Part shown: positions 1 to 8,431 of the stretch, one piece after another
Numbering within the stretch: the stretch's first letter is position 1
How the letters are laid out: each line of letters begins with the position of its first letter
Source of the DNA: Terriglobus sp. TAA 43
Lineage (GTDB): Bacteria > Acidobacteriota > Terriglobia > Terriglobales > Acidobacteriaceae
DNA length: 64,000 bases
Reading direction: 5' to 3'
NCBI RefSeq assembly: GCF_000800015.1
Contig: NZ_JUGR01000001.1
Span: forward strand, 3,038,001 to 3,102,000
Program-made: the position numbers and the translations under genes
Notes under the pieces: generated by a model
What the model was told of the DNA's origin: nothing
Databases searched by the model: none
Seen by the model: only the letters and a program-made list of their open reading frames with translations

Positions 1-389
1 ATCCACTCGGCTTCTTCCAGCAGGCGTTCCGGCTCATGCCAGCGGCGAAGCGTAAGAAAGCTGTCTGCTCCCACAATCACGAAGAGCGACGCCTCTGGAT
101 GGAGCGTCCGTAGCGTGGCGAGTGCGTCCACAGTGTAGTTGGGCGAGCCATCGGCGCGCGGCGCATCCAGATCGGTAACTTCCAGCCTTGGGTCTTCCGC
201 GCACAGGAGCCGAGTCATTGCCATGCGGTCTTCAAAGCCCGCGCCCGGCGTGTCCTTTTTCAGCGGCTGTACACCTGTGGGTGCCAGCAAGACGCGATCC
301 AGCGCAAAGGCATCGGCAGCCTTGAGTGCAGCGTGAAGATGTGCGCGGTGGGGAGGATCGAATGTGCCGCCGAAGTAACCGATGCGCAT
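1..389 (-). CDS. nadD: Nicotinate-nucleotide adenylyltransferase, C-terminus cut by window edge
   Basis: Transfers AMP from ATP to nicotinate mononucleotide in NAD synthesis (family knowledge). Translating the minus strand from the ATG at 387-389 gives an N-terminus MRIGYFGGTFDPPHRAH, which carries the GGTFDPxHxxH nucleotidyltransferase signature. Further on come LLAPTGVQPLKK, a substrate-binding loop, and FVIVGADSFLTL. About 129 residues are visible; the rest lies beyond position 1. The DoxX-like gene ends only 11 bases upstream on the same strand, so the two are probably co-transcribed, perhaps with the AIM24-like gene before them. Confidence 0.93.
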   Translation of the reverse strand, partial: MRIGYFGGTFDPPHRAHLHAALKAADAFALDRVLLAPTGVQPLKKDTPGAGFEDRMAMTRLLCAEDPRLEVTDLDAPRADGSPNYTVDALATLRTLHPEASLFVIVGADSFLTLRRWHEPERLLEEAEW

Positions 390-400
390 GCTTGAGAAGC

Positions 401-787
401 TTACCAGCCTAACATCACTTTGCGCAGACCCGGTCGACGCAGTAGAAGCCCGGTCCAAACAAGAAAACCGAAGACCACAGGCACAACCCACATCGGATCG
501 CCCACGCGTGCGTGTGTCATCACAGCGCCGCCCATGTAGGCGGTCATCAGGATCGCTCCAATAGGAGCGGTGCGCGGAATCAGATACAACACGCTGCACA
601 GCAGTTCGCACAGGCCAACCCACAGGATCAGGCTGGTGGGGATGCCAAACGGCGCCATGCCCTGCTTCACCATCTCTGCTCCGCTCAGTGCAGTGAAGGC
701 CCCGGTGAAGAGCATTAACGCGGGTATCGCACTGAGCACCCAACCTGTCCAGAACTGTGCCCGGCTGGGCGTGCTTTCTTCCGGCAT
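401..787 (-). CDS. DoxX-like small integral membrane protein
   Basis: About 128 residues with four hydrophobic segments, the size and topology of DoxX-like proteins; the family has no single established reaction. The ATG at 785-787 is preferred because GAGGG lies about nine bases upstream; the longer version (to 832) would add 15 residues without a better ribosome site. The residues PFGIPTSLILWVGLCELL and the polar break before the last two helices fit the family. It sits between the AIM24-like gene and nadD, all on one strand. Confidence 0.65.
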   Translation of the reverse strand: MPEESTPSRAQFWTGWVLSAIPALMLFTGAFTALSGAEMVKQGMAPFGIPTSLILWVGLCELLCSVLYLIPRTAPIGAILMTAYMGGAVMTHARVGDPMWVVPVVFGFLVWTGLLLRRPGLRKVMLGW

Positions 788-854
788 AAGCAAAACCCTC
801 GTGGAGAATCGTTCCACGAGGGTACATGCCATGTGCGCCTATGCCAAGTGAGGT

Positions 855-1619
855 CTAGCGGTCGTCGAACATGCCCGCGATCGCGCCGCCGATGAGACCT
901 CCGCCAATACCGGCGCGCGTCTCCTGGCTTGGCCCCGGAAGATAGCCCTGCAGAGCGTGCGCGAGGCGTGCGATGGGCAGCGTCTGCAGCCATACACGGC
1001 CAGGGCCGGTCAACGCGGCCAGGAAGATGCCATCGCCGCCAAAGAACATGTTGCGGATGCCGGGAACACGTGTGATCTGAAATGAGACACCCGCGTGGAA
1101 CGCTCCCACGTGCCCTGGATGCACGCGCAGCGTCTCGCCCGGTGCCAGATCTCGTACAACGACTTCGCCGCTCAGCTCGAGCCACGCGGTGCCTTGCCCG
1201 TAGATCTTCTGCAACAGGAAACCGTCGCCGCCAAACAAGCCCGCGCCCAGAGACTGCTGAAAGCCCACGCCGAGACCAATGTTCTGCGTAGCGCACAGGA
1301 AGCCATGGCGATGAACCATGTACTCGTCGCCGTTGCCATGCAGCTCCACAGGAACGATATGGCCCGGTACTTTGGTGGCGAAGGCTACTTCGCCGGGGTA
1401 GCCCATAGCGGTGTACTCCGACATAAACAAAGTGCCGCCACCAGCCATGCGCTTGATGGCTCCCATAAAGCCGCCACCGCCACCAGCCTGTGTATGCGTG
1501 TGCATGTTGATGCTGGCGCTCATCCAGCTCAGTTCGCCGGCTTCAGAGATGATGGTTTCTCCGGGCTGCAGCAGAAATTCAATGGCGGGCATGGTGGTGC
1601 CGTGAATACGCGATTGCAT
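855..1619 (-). CDS. AIM24 / TIGR00266 family protein
   Basis: About 254 residues. The N-terminal FLLQPGETIISEAGELSWM and the many glycine-rich turns (GGGGGFMGAIKRMAGGG, GLFGGDGFLLQKIYG, MFFGGDGIFLA) are the signature of the AIM24/DUF124 beta-prism family. Its biochemical role in bacteria is not established. The C-terminal Gly-rich tail (GIGGGLIGGAIAG) could be a short membrane-contacting helix. The start at 1617-1619 is chosen because GGAGGAACGC lies directly before the ATG; 16 further upstream residues are open but have no such site. Confidence 0.85.
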   Translation of the reverse strand: MQSRIHGTTMPAIEFLLQPGETIISEAGELSWMSASINMHTHTQAGGGGGFMGAIKRMAGGGTLFMSEYTAMGYPGEVAFATKVPGHIVPVELHGNGDEYMVHRHGFLCATQNIGLGVGFQQSLGAGLFGGDGFLLQKIYGQGTAWLELSGEVVVRDLAPGETLRVHPGHVGAFHAGVSFQITRVPGIRNMFFGGDGIFLAALTGPGRVWLQTLPIARLAHALQGYLPGPSQETRAGIGGGLIGGAIAGMFDDR

Positions 1620-1828
1620 GCGTTCCTCCAGCGCGCCGCTCACATCAGCGCGCTCCAGACTCAACATACGCCCATAGGACGTTCAAGGTTCCATGCAGCA
1701 ACGCGGAATCTGGCGCTTTTCCACGCCAAGGGAACGTCGGTGGTCGTTTGCCGACCTCTTCCCGCAAGCTGAATTTTTACGAGAAATCCCAGCAATGCAT
1801 TCAACTCCATGGGTGTATGCTTCTGGCC

Positions 1829-2965
1829 ATGCGCACACGTGTGGTTGTATTAGGAGCCGGATTCGGCGGCCTTGAATTGACGACTGCCCTTTCTGAAGCA
1901 TTGGGAGACAAAATCGACATCGTCTTGATCGACAAGAACGATGCCTTCGTATTCGGATTCTCAAAGCTCGACGTCATGTTTGGTCGACACCTGCCCTCAG
2001 AGGTACGTCATCCCTACAGCCAGATTCTGAAGCCCGGCGTGCGCTTCTTTCAGACCACCGTGCGATCGATCGATCCAGCATCGAAAGTTATCGTCACAGA
2101 CGCTCAGACATTTGAAGCGGACTACCTGGTAGTCGCTCTCGGAGCGGACTATGACATCGCCGCGACGCCCGGCCTCGCGGAAGGCGGTAACGAGTTCTAT
2201 TCCCCCGCAGGCGCCTTCGCCTTACGCGACGTGCTGGCAGAGTTCCGAAGCGGCCACGCAGTCATTGGCGTCACGGGCAAATCGTTCAAGTGCCCGCCCG
2301 CACCCAGTGAAACTGCCCTCATGCTGCATGACTTTCTGCAAACACGAGGCCTTCGCGACGCTACTCAGATCACACTCGTAATGCCATTCGGCGTACCGAT
2401 CCCTCCATCACCGGAAACATCGCAAGCCCTTCTGGTGGCCTTTGCAGAACGCGGTATCCGTTTCGTGAAAGACAACCTTGTTACCAGCCTGGACCCCGCG
2501 CGGAAGGTAGCCGTGTTGAGCGGTGGCGAGGAAATTCCTTACGACCTCTTTCTGGGCATACCGGTGCATCGCGTGCCACAGGTCGTCGTCGAGTCCGGTC
2601 TGTCAGCCGATCCATTCGCGTGGGTGCCGGTGAACAAGCAAACATTGGAGACCAGCTTCCCCGGCGTGTACGCCGTCGGCGACGTCAACGGCGTGGGCAC
2701 ACCCAAAGCCGGCATCTTTGCCGAGGGCTCGGCAAGTGTCGTTGCCAAGAGAATCCTCGCCGACTTGACCGGTAGCCCAGCTCCCGATGAATACGGTGGC
2801 AAAGGCGCATGCTATATCGAATTCGGCGATGAAAAGGTCGCCCGAGTGGACGTCACCTTCTTGCACGGACCGCCTGTTGGTAGTTATCAAGCGCCCTCTG
2901 AAGCAATGGCCGCAGAGAAGAGCCTCTTTGGATCAAGCCGCATACAACGCTGGTTCCTGAGCTAA
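1829..2965 (+). CDS. NAD(P)/FAD-dependent oxidoreductase, sulfide:quinone reductase-like
   Basis: About 378 residues of the two-dinucleotide-binding flavoprotein superfamily. The N-terminus VVVLGAGFGGLE is the FAD GxGxxG site; the C-terminal VYAVGDVNG is the second FAD-contacting GD motif. The internal KCPPAPSE resembles the CPPAPYE segment of SQR-like and flavocytochrome c-like oxidoreductases, so an electron donor to the quinone pool is plausible, but the substrate is not shown. It stands alone. The ATG at 1829 places the glycine motif near the N-terminus as in relatives; starts at 1748 or 1817 are possible. Confidence 0.75.
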   Translation: MRTRVVVLGAGFGGLELTTALSEALGDKIDIVLIDKNDAFVFGFSKLDVMFGRHLPSEVRHPYSQILKPGVRFFQTTVRSIDPASKVIVTDAQTFEADYLVVALGADYDIAATPGLAEGGNEFYSPAGAFALRDVLAEFRSGHAVIGVTGKSFKCPPAPSETALMLHDFLQTRGLRDATQITLVMPFGVPIPPSPETSQALLVAFAERGIRFVKDNLVTSLDPARKVAVLSGGEEIPYDLFLGIPVHRVPQVVVESGLSADPFAWVPVNKQTLETSFPGVYAVGDVNGVGTPKAGIFAEGSASVVAKRILADLTGSPAPDEYGGKGACYIEFGDEKVARVDVTFLHGPPVGSYQAPSEAMAAEKSLFGSSRIQRWFLS

Positions 2966-3034
2966 CGCAGCCCAGGCTTGTTCCCTAACCAGAAGCGCCA
3001 TCGCGTGAGTCACGCCCAAGATGTTTTCTGAAAC

Positions 3035-3061
3035 AAAAAAGTGGCCGCACTGCGCGGCCAC
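3035..3061 (-). terminator. Rho-independent terminator of tRNA-Cys
   Basis: On the minus strand an 8-bp stem GTGGCCGC/GCGGCCAC with a five-base loop is followed by six T residues (3035-3040 on the plus strand are A). It lies about 24 bases after the tRNA CCA end. Confidence 0.85.
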
Positions 3062-3084
3062 CTTATCGTTTTTCCGAAATTGTT

Positions 3085-3160
3085 TGGAGCACCGGGCCGG
3101 GATTGAACCGGCGAATACTGGTTTTGCAGACCAGCGCGTTAGCCACTTCGCCACCGGTGC
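3085..3160 (-). tRNA. tRNA-Cys (anticodon GCA), CCA encoded
   Basis: The minus strand folds as a complete cloverleaf: acceptor stem GCACCGG pairs with CCGGTGC, D stem GCG/CGC, anticodon stem CTGGT/ACCAG around the loop CTGCAAA (anticodon GCA), T arm GCCGG-TTCAATC-CCGGC, discriminator T, then a genomic CCA (3085-3087). It is a single gene with its own terminator. Confidence 0.97.
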
Positions 3161-3217
3161 TCGTTCTGCTTCTTACTTTACGCTGTTTGTGCGCAGGTAA
3201 GAAGCAGAGCCAAGCAG

Positions 3218-3874
3218 TTACTTCGGCTGCTGCGTCGTGCGCAGGTACGGCTTCACGGTCGTGTAGCCCGGGAACTTCACCGCTGCGTCGTCGTTGGAGA
3301 CAGAACCGGCGATGATCACATCTTCGCCCTGCTTCCAGTTTGCAGGCGTCGCAACCGGGTGCTTCGCCGTGAGCTGAATGCTGTCCACAACGCGCAGAAT
3401 CTCGTCGAAGTTGCGGCCCGTGGTCATGGGATACGCCAGCGTCAGCTTGATCTTCTTGTCCGGTCCAATCACGAACACGGTGCGCACCGGCGCATTGTTC
3501 GCAGGCGTGCGGCCTTCGCAGGTATCGCCAGCCTCGGCGGGCAGCATGTCATATAGCTTCACCACACTCAGGTCGTGGTCAGCAATGACCGGGAAGTTCA
3601 CTTCGGCACCGGAGACATCCTTGATGTCCTGTGCCCACTTGGAGTGATCGTCCACCTTGTCGACGCTCAGGCCAATGATCTTTACGCCACGGTTAGCAAA
3701 CTGCTGCTCCAGCGTGGCAGCGGCTCCCAGTTCGGTGGTGCAAACCGGGGTGAAGTCCTTCGGATGTGAGAAGAGTACAGCGTAGTTATCGCCAATCCAC
3801 TCGTGGAAAGTGATCGGCCCCTGGGTGGTTTCCGCGGTAAAGTCAGGTGCGGTGTCGTTGATGCGGAGAGACAT
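3218..3874 (-). CDS. 1-Cys peroxiredoxin (Prx6 type)
   Basis: 218 residues. Reduces hydrogen peroxide and organic hydroperoxides through a peroxidatic cysteine. That cysteine is in DFTPVCTTELG near residue 48, within the PxxxTxxC motif. The Prx6-type segment GRTPANNAPVRTVFVIGPD follows, and the C-terminal YTTVKPYLR matches the extended Prx6 tail. The start at 3872-3874 has AAAGAGGAAC upstream; the longer open frame to 3934 lacks a site. No regulator such as OxyR is adjacent. Confidence 0.93.
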   Translation of the reverse strand: MSLRINDTAPDFTAETTQGPITFHEWIGDNYAVLFSHPKDFTPVCTTELGAAATLEQQFANRGVKIIGLSVDKVDDHSKWAQDIKDVSGAEVNFPVIADHDLSVVKLYDMLPAEAGDTCEGRTPANNAPVRTVFVIGPDKKIKLTLAYPMTTGRNFDEILRVVDSIQLTAKHPVATPANWKQGEDVIIAGSVSNDDAAVKFPGYTTVKPYLRTTQQPK

Positions 3875-4092
3875 CGTATTGTTCCTCTTTCCTATTAGTC
3901 CTGAAGCAGAATTTCGTGATCTCGTGCAAAACAAAACCCACCTTTGACTTCGGGTGGGGGGCTGGTGCGATTGCGTCCTGTGGCTGCTCTTAGCGGCGCG
4001 CGACCGACCCTGCCTGCATACAGAGACAGCAGCAGTGGGTCGAGTTCAGACGCATCGTCATCACCTGCAACAATAGCGCTGGAGGTTTCACC

Positions 4093-4995
4093 ATGTCAAA
4101 CAGCCTTACACTCTCCTGGGCACAGGTGGATGTCTTTGCGGAACGGCGTTATGAAGGCAATCCGCTGGCAATCTTTTCAGAGGCAACGGGTTTGAGCACG
4201 GAGCAGATGCAAGCCTTGGCACGTGAAACCAACCTCTCAGAGACCACCTTCATCCTACCCGCCTCGCCTGACGAGGAGCTGCAAGACGGCGTGCGTGTAC
4301 GCATCTTCACCGTGGAGGAGGAGTTGCCCTTCGCAGGTCATCCCACGCTGGGGACCGCGAGCTGGATCCGCGAAAATCTCCCCCACTTCGCAAATGCGGA
4401 AGAGGTAAAGCTGAAGCTGGACGCAGGAACCATCCCGGTGCGTTTTCGTGTGCCGGAGGATGACGAAGAGGGTATCCACGGCGAAATGCGTCAGCGAGAT
4501 CCCGAATTTGGCGCTGTTCTGGCAAGGGAATCACTGCGTAATGCATGCGGTCTCGCCGCAGACGACCTCCACACGGTGCTGCAGCCTCAAGTGGTCAGTA
4601 CCGGTCTTCCGTTCTGCATCCTGCCGCTCGTGTCGGTCGATGCATTGCAGCGTATGCGCGTGAATCAGAACGAATTGAAAGAGCTTCTAGCCGCCGCCGG
4701 GGCGAAGTTCGTCTATGCCATTGCCGATGCCGGTGAAGGCAAATGGCGCGCGCGCATGCCATTCAACGGCAGTGATGATCCCGCCACAGGTTCAGCCGCC
4801 GGCTGCTGCATCAGCTACCTGGTGAAGCATGGAGCCGTGGGCAGCGGTCAGACAGTTGTGATTCTGCAGGGACAGGAAGTGCATCGGCCGTCGCAGCTGC
4901 ATGTCCGAGCCTCGTTCCAAGATGGGAAGGTGAGCGAAGTGTACGTCGCAGGCTGCACCGTCTTTGTTGCAACGGGACGGTTTACACACCCGTAA
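4093..4995 (+). CDS. PhzF family isomerase-like protein
   Basis: 300 residues with the diaminopimelate-epimerase-like double-lobe fold expected of PhzF. Family marks are QVDVFAERRYEGNPLAIF at the N-terminus, ETNLSETTFILP holding the catalytic glutamate region, FTVEEELPFAGHPTLG and NGSDDPATGSAAGC. PhzF itself isomerises a phenazine precursor, but no phenazine genes are present here, so the substrate is unknown; most chromosomal homologues are orphan. SD: GGAGG at 4080-4084, eight bases before the ATG. Confidence 0.88.
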   Translation: MSNSLTLSWAQVDVFAERRYEGNPLAIFSEATGLSTEQMQALARETNLSETTFILPASPDEELQDGVRVRIFTVEEELPFAGHPTLGTASWIRENLPHFANAEEVKLKLDAGTIPVRFRVPEDDEEGIHGEMRQRDPEFGAVLARESLRNACGLAADDLHTVLQPQVVSTGLPFCILPLVSVDALQRMRVNQNELKELLAAAGAKFVYAIADAGEGKWRARMPFNGSDDPATGSAAGCCISYLVKHGAVGSGQTVVILQGQEVHRPSQLHVRASFQDGKVSEVYVAGCTVFVATGRFTHP

Positions 4996-5209
4996 TACAA
5001 AGCCTTTCCACGCGCGTTGCACAGGCTAAGTAATTGTTTTTACGCAACTTGATTGCAGTGGTGGAAACCTCGTCCAAAAGTTCGCACAGGTTTTCGCCTG
5101 AATTTCGCCGTTGCGCCGCCGCTTGAAGCTTCGTACTTTGGGAAAGCGCTGAACGAGACACATTCGTTTTGCGCAGTCGCTGCGCGGAGTTTCGCGAGCC
5201 CACTGACAT
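4982..5209 (-). CDS. Possible small basic protein, doubtful
   Basis: The region 4996-5352 (357 bases) separates the PhzF-like gene from the response regulator. The only candidate gene is this 75-residue minus-strand frame, beginning MSVGSRNSAQRLRKTN and rich in Ser, Arg and Lys, with a weak GGGG about ten bases before the ATG. It overlaps the PhzF stop tail-to-tail by 14 bases. Third-codon GC is about 53 per cent by my count, lower than the neighbouring genes look, so it may be a chance frame in a long leader. No family recognised. Confidence 0.25.
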   Translation of the reverse strand: MSVGSRNSAQRLRKTNVSRSALSQSTKLQAAAQRRNSGENLCELLDEVSTTAIKLRKNNYLACATRVERLCITGV

Positions 5210-5352
5210 TAGCTGTACCCCATTGAAGTGCCTTCTAACCGTAGGCAAACATCCCCGGCTGCGCGTTTTTTTCCACGCGTTCAGGCCAACGACCCCGTGC
5301 GCCCAAAGAGGCGTCGGATGCACCATTTTTTGCTCTGGAGACTAAGAACGAC

Positions 5353-5790
5353 ATGCGCCCCAAGAAGATCATCCTCTGCGTCGACGACAACGAACAGACC
5401 CTCTCCGTCCGCAAATTCCTGCTGGAAACCAAGGGATACCGCGTCCTGGCCGCAACCAGTGGCCATGAAGCCCTGGAAATTGTGGAGAAGTACGCGCCGG
5501 GTGAACTGTCGCTGCTGATCACGGATCTGCTGATGCCACAGATGGATGGTGTGGAGCTGGTCCGCCGCATGCGCGAAGCACAGCCCGGTCTGCCGTCGTT
5601 AATGGTCAGCGGGACCGTAACGGGCTACGAACGCGGCGTGGGCGCGGACATGTTCCTTCCGAAGGGCGCATGCTCGCCGGTGGAACTGCTGGAGCGTGTG
5701 CGGGTTCTGGTGGCCCGCAAGCGTGGTCCTAAGAAGGGTTCGCACCGCGTGCCGGTCCTGCCGCAGATCGCTGCGCAGCAGGCTGCTTAA
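5353..5790 (+). CDS. Single-domain response regulator (CheY-like receiver)
   Basis: 145 residues: one receiver domain and a basic tail. Seen are the acidic pair in LCVDDNE, the phosphoacceptor aspartate in LLITDLLMPQMDG, the Ser/Thr switch in LMVSGT and the conserved lysine in FLPKG. There is no DNA-binding or enzymatic output domain, so it must act through protein contacts or a phosphorelay; the tail KRGPKKGSHRVP is positively charged. No histidine kinase lies in the window. A terminator follows at once. Confidence 0.9.
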   Translation: MRPKKIILCVDDNEQTLSVRKFLLETKGYRVLAATSGHEALEIVEKYAPGELSLLITDLLMPQMDGVELVRRMREAQPGLPSLMVSGTVTGYERGVGADMFLPKGACSPVELLERVRVLVARKRGPKKGSHRVPVLPQIAAQQAA

Positions 5791-5798
5791 AAACGAAC

Positions 5799-5840
5799 AC
5801 AGCGCTCGCGGCGGATTCCGCTGCGAGCGCTGTTTGCTTT
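5799..5840. terminator. Bidirectional terminator between response regulator and recG
   Basis: Stem ACAGCGCTCGC/GCGAGCGCTGT (5799-5809 with 5823-5833) with a 13-base loop, followed by TTGCTTTT on the plus strand. recG ends just beyond from the other side, so it may serve both. Confidence 0.8.
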
Positions 5841-5852
5841 TAAGCGCAACTC

Positions 5853-8159
5853 CTAGGCTTCCACCAGCCCGTAACGACGTTGCCAGTGCTGTTTCAACTG
5901 TTGCCTTACCAGCGCGCGTTCTTCATCGCTGACGTCTTTCAGTTGCACTTCCGCAAAGTCGGAAGCTTCCTTCTTTGCGATTTCCAACAGACGTCGATCA
6001 CGCACAATGTTCGCCACACGGAAGTCCGGCAGCCCAGCCTGCTTTGTTCCGAAGAACTCGCCTGGACCACGCTGCGCCAGATCAAGTTCCGCAAGTTCAA
6101 AGCCGTTGTCCGTGGTCACCATCGCGTCAAGGCGTTGCTCCGCTTCCGGCGACACGCGCGCTCCGGTCATCAACACGCAATAACTCTTCGCAGCGCCACG
6201 TCCCACACGACCACGTAGCTGGTGCATCTGCGACAGCCCAAAGCGCTCCGCATGCTCAATCACCATCACGGAAGCATTCGGCACATCCACACCCACTTCA
6301 ATCACGGTGGTAGAGATCAGCACATCAATATCGCCGCGCTTGAACTGCGCCATCACAATTTCTTTGTCATCCGCACTCAAACGCCCGTGCAGCAGTCCAA
6401 GACGCAGTCCATGCAACGGCCCATAGCGAAGCTCTTCAAACATCTCCACCGCGGATCGCAAAGAGGGCTTTTCAAACAACTCTTCTGCCTTCGCGGATTT
6501 TTTTGCGCTCTTCTTAGCAGCACTTTTCTTAGCCGTGGTTTTCTTCGCTACTTTGCTGCTGGCATTTTGACTCGCTGATTCGCCAGCTTGTTCGTCACTG
6601 GGGAAATCCAGTTCCGGCTGATCGTCTTTTGAGCCTTCAATCACGGGATACACAACGTACGCCTGTCGCCCCAGCGTGATCTGTTTCCGAACAAAATCCC
6701 AAACTTCCAGCGCGCGTTCTTCGCTCACCCGACGCGTCACCACAGGCGTCCTGCCCGGCGGCAATTCATCGATAACGCTCACTTCCAGATCGCCATAAAT
6801 GGTCAACGCCAGCGTGCGCGGAATCGGTGTGGCGGTCATGACCAGCACATCAGGATCGGCGCTTTCGTCCTTCTTCATCAGGGTGAATCGCTGACGCACA
6901 CCAAAGCGATGTTGTTCATCCACAATCACAAGGCCAAGATTCGCGAAGTCCACCTTCTGCTGAATCAGCGCCTGTGTGCCGATGATCAGTTCGGCTTCGC
7001 CACTGGCCACGCGGCGGCGCGCGCGACGTTTCTCTGCATCGTCCAGTGAACCGGTTAACAACGTGACCTTGTACTCGCGCGAGGCACGTTTCAGCAGCTT
7101 CTTCGCAGAAAGATAATGCTGCGTGGCAAGGATTTCCGTCGGCGCCATCATCGCGGCCTGGTATCCATTTTCAATGGCAACCAGAGCGGCTTCCATCGCA
7201 ACAATCGTCTTGCCGCTGCCCACATCACCCTGCAGCAGGCGACGCATCGGCTGCGGCAAACGCATGTCTTCCACAATCTCGCCTAACACGCGCTTCTGCG
7301 CACCGGTGGGGCGGAAGGGAAGCACTTCCTTAATGGCATTGCGCACGCGTTCATCCGCAACAAACGCAATGCCCGCGCGTTCGCGCATGCGTTTGCGTTT
7401 CAGCTCCAGGCCCAGCTCAAGGTAGAAGAGCTCTTCAAAGATCAACCTTGCGTGTGCAGCTGTGTGAAAGCCCTGCAGATCGGCCATGGACGTGCCCGCA
7501 GGAGGGAAATGCGCCTCGCGCAACGCATCCAGACGCGTTGGCATGCCGAGCCGCTTCCGCATCGAGCGCGGCAACGGGTCCAGCAGCTCTGGCCCTTGCG
7601 CCAGGTCTTCCAGCAGTCGCCACACCACCTGTCGCATCCATCGCGAACCCAGCTTCGCGCCCCACGCGGTCGTGCCACCCAGCGATTCATAGACGGGCAC
7701 AATGCGACCCACCTCCAGCATCACGGCGTCCTGCGGTTCGTCTGGTCCGGGCAGCATTTCAAACTGCGGCTGAATCATCTTGAACTGGCCCGCAGTGGAG
7801 CGCGACGACTCCAGCTTGCCGTACAGCGCCACCATCTGGCCGGGCTTGAACTTGTCCTGCAGATATTGTCCGCGAAACCACATGGCCTTCAGCGTCCCGG
7901 TGCCTTGCCCCACGGTCATTTCAAAGATGGGCATGGAGCGAGCGCGTAGCACGGTAGACCCACGCACTTCACCAATCACGCTGGCCATTTCACCAGCTTT
8001 TAGCGCGCTCAGCGGCTTCGGATCGAGTCGATTCTCATAGCGAAAGGGCAGGTGATACAGCACATCTTCCACTGTCTCCACGCCGCGTTTTTTCAGCGCC
8101 TCCGCATTGCGCGGGCCCACGCCTTTGATCAGCTGAACAGGCGTGGCGAGAGTCATCAT
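5853..8159 (-). CDS. recG: ATP-dependent DNA helicase RecG with Lys/Ala-rich insertion
   Basis: About 768 residues; E. coli RecG has 693. Remodels stalled replication forks and Holliday junctions. Visible are the N-terminal wedge region (TPVQLIKGVGPRNAEALKK), Walker A GDVGSGKT, the Walker B-type box DEQHRFG, TATPIPRTLALT, and the C-terminal GRVGRG helicase motif. Roughly residues 508-570, just after YPVIEG, hold an added segment that contains runs of KK, AKK and SAKKSAK before the frame resumes at MFEEL. The ATG pair at 8154-8159 is preferred; the open frame to 8240 adds 27 unlikely residues. It is divergent from the tautomerase gene. Confidence 0.95.
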   Translation of the reverse strand: MMTLATPVQLIKGVGPRNAEALKKRGVETVEDVLYHLPFRYENRLDPKPLSALKAGEMASVIGEVRGSTVLRARSMPIFEMTVGQGTGTLKAMWFRGQYLQDKFKPGQMVALYGKLESSRSTAGQFKMIQPQFEMLPGPDEPQDAVMLEVGRIVPVYESLGGTTAWGAKLGSRWMRQVVWRLLEDLAQGPELLDPLPRSMRKRLGMPTRLDALREAHFPPAGTSMADLQGFHTAAHARLIFEELFYLELGLELKRKRMRERAGIAFVADERVRNAIKEVLPFRPTGAQKRVLGEIVEDMRLPQPMRRLLQGDVGSGKTIVAMEAALVAIENGYQAAMMAPTEILATQHYLSAKKLLKRASREYKVTLLTGSLDDAEKRRARRRVASGEAELIIGTQALIQQKVDFANLGLVIVDEQHRFGVRQRFTLMKKDESADPDVLVMTATPIPRTLALTIYGDLEVSVIDELPPGRTPVVTRRVSEERALEVWDFVRKQITLGRQAYVVYPVIEGSKDDQPELDFPSDEQAGESASQNASSKVAKKTTAKKSAAKKSAKKSAKAEELFEKPSLRSAVEMFEELRYGPLHGLRLGLLHGRLSADDKEIVMAQFKRGDIDVLISTTVIEVGVDVPNASVMVIEHAERFGLSQMHQLRGRVGRGAAKSYCVLMTGARVSPEAEQRLDAMVTTDNGFELAELDLAQRGPGEFFGTKQAGLPDFRVANIVRDRRLLEIAKKEASDFAEVQLKDVSDEERALVRQQLKQHWQRRYGLVEA

Positions 8160-8233
8160 TAAGGCGATGATAAGGCAAAGATGACGCTGAGTTCTCCACC
8201 GCTCCGCTGCTATGCTCAACGGTGAGGACATCC

Positions 8234-8425
8234 ATGCCAATCATCAATATCCAGATGCTGGGAAGCGCTACCAAAGAGCAGAAGGCACAGATCGTAGAGG
8301 AGATCACCAACACCATGGTGAACATCCTGGGCAAGAACCCGCAGAACACCCACATCATCTTCAACGAAAAGAGCACGGAAGACTGGGGCCACGCGGGCGA
8401 GCTCGTCGCGAACCGGAAGAAGTAA
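8234..8425 (+). CDS. 4-oxalocrotonate tautomerase-like protein
   Basis: 63 residues beginning MPIINIQML; after removal of Met the N-terminal proline is the catalytic base of this tautomerase superfamily. The start at 8234 gives Pro in position 2 and has GTGAGGA upstream, so the four extra residues of the longer frame are rejected. Substrate unknown. The gene ends six bases before the ABC ATPase, so all three genes to 10571 are probably one transcript. Confidence 0.8.
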   Translation: MPIINIQMLGSATKEQKAQIVEEITNTMVNILGKNPQNTHIIFNEKSTEDWGHAGELVANRKK

Positions 8426-8431
8426 GCCCAA

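Noticed and set aside
4093-4995. Part of a phenazine biosynthesis cluster
   Set aside because: Only a PhzF-like protein is present; no other phz genes in the flanks.
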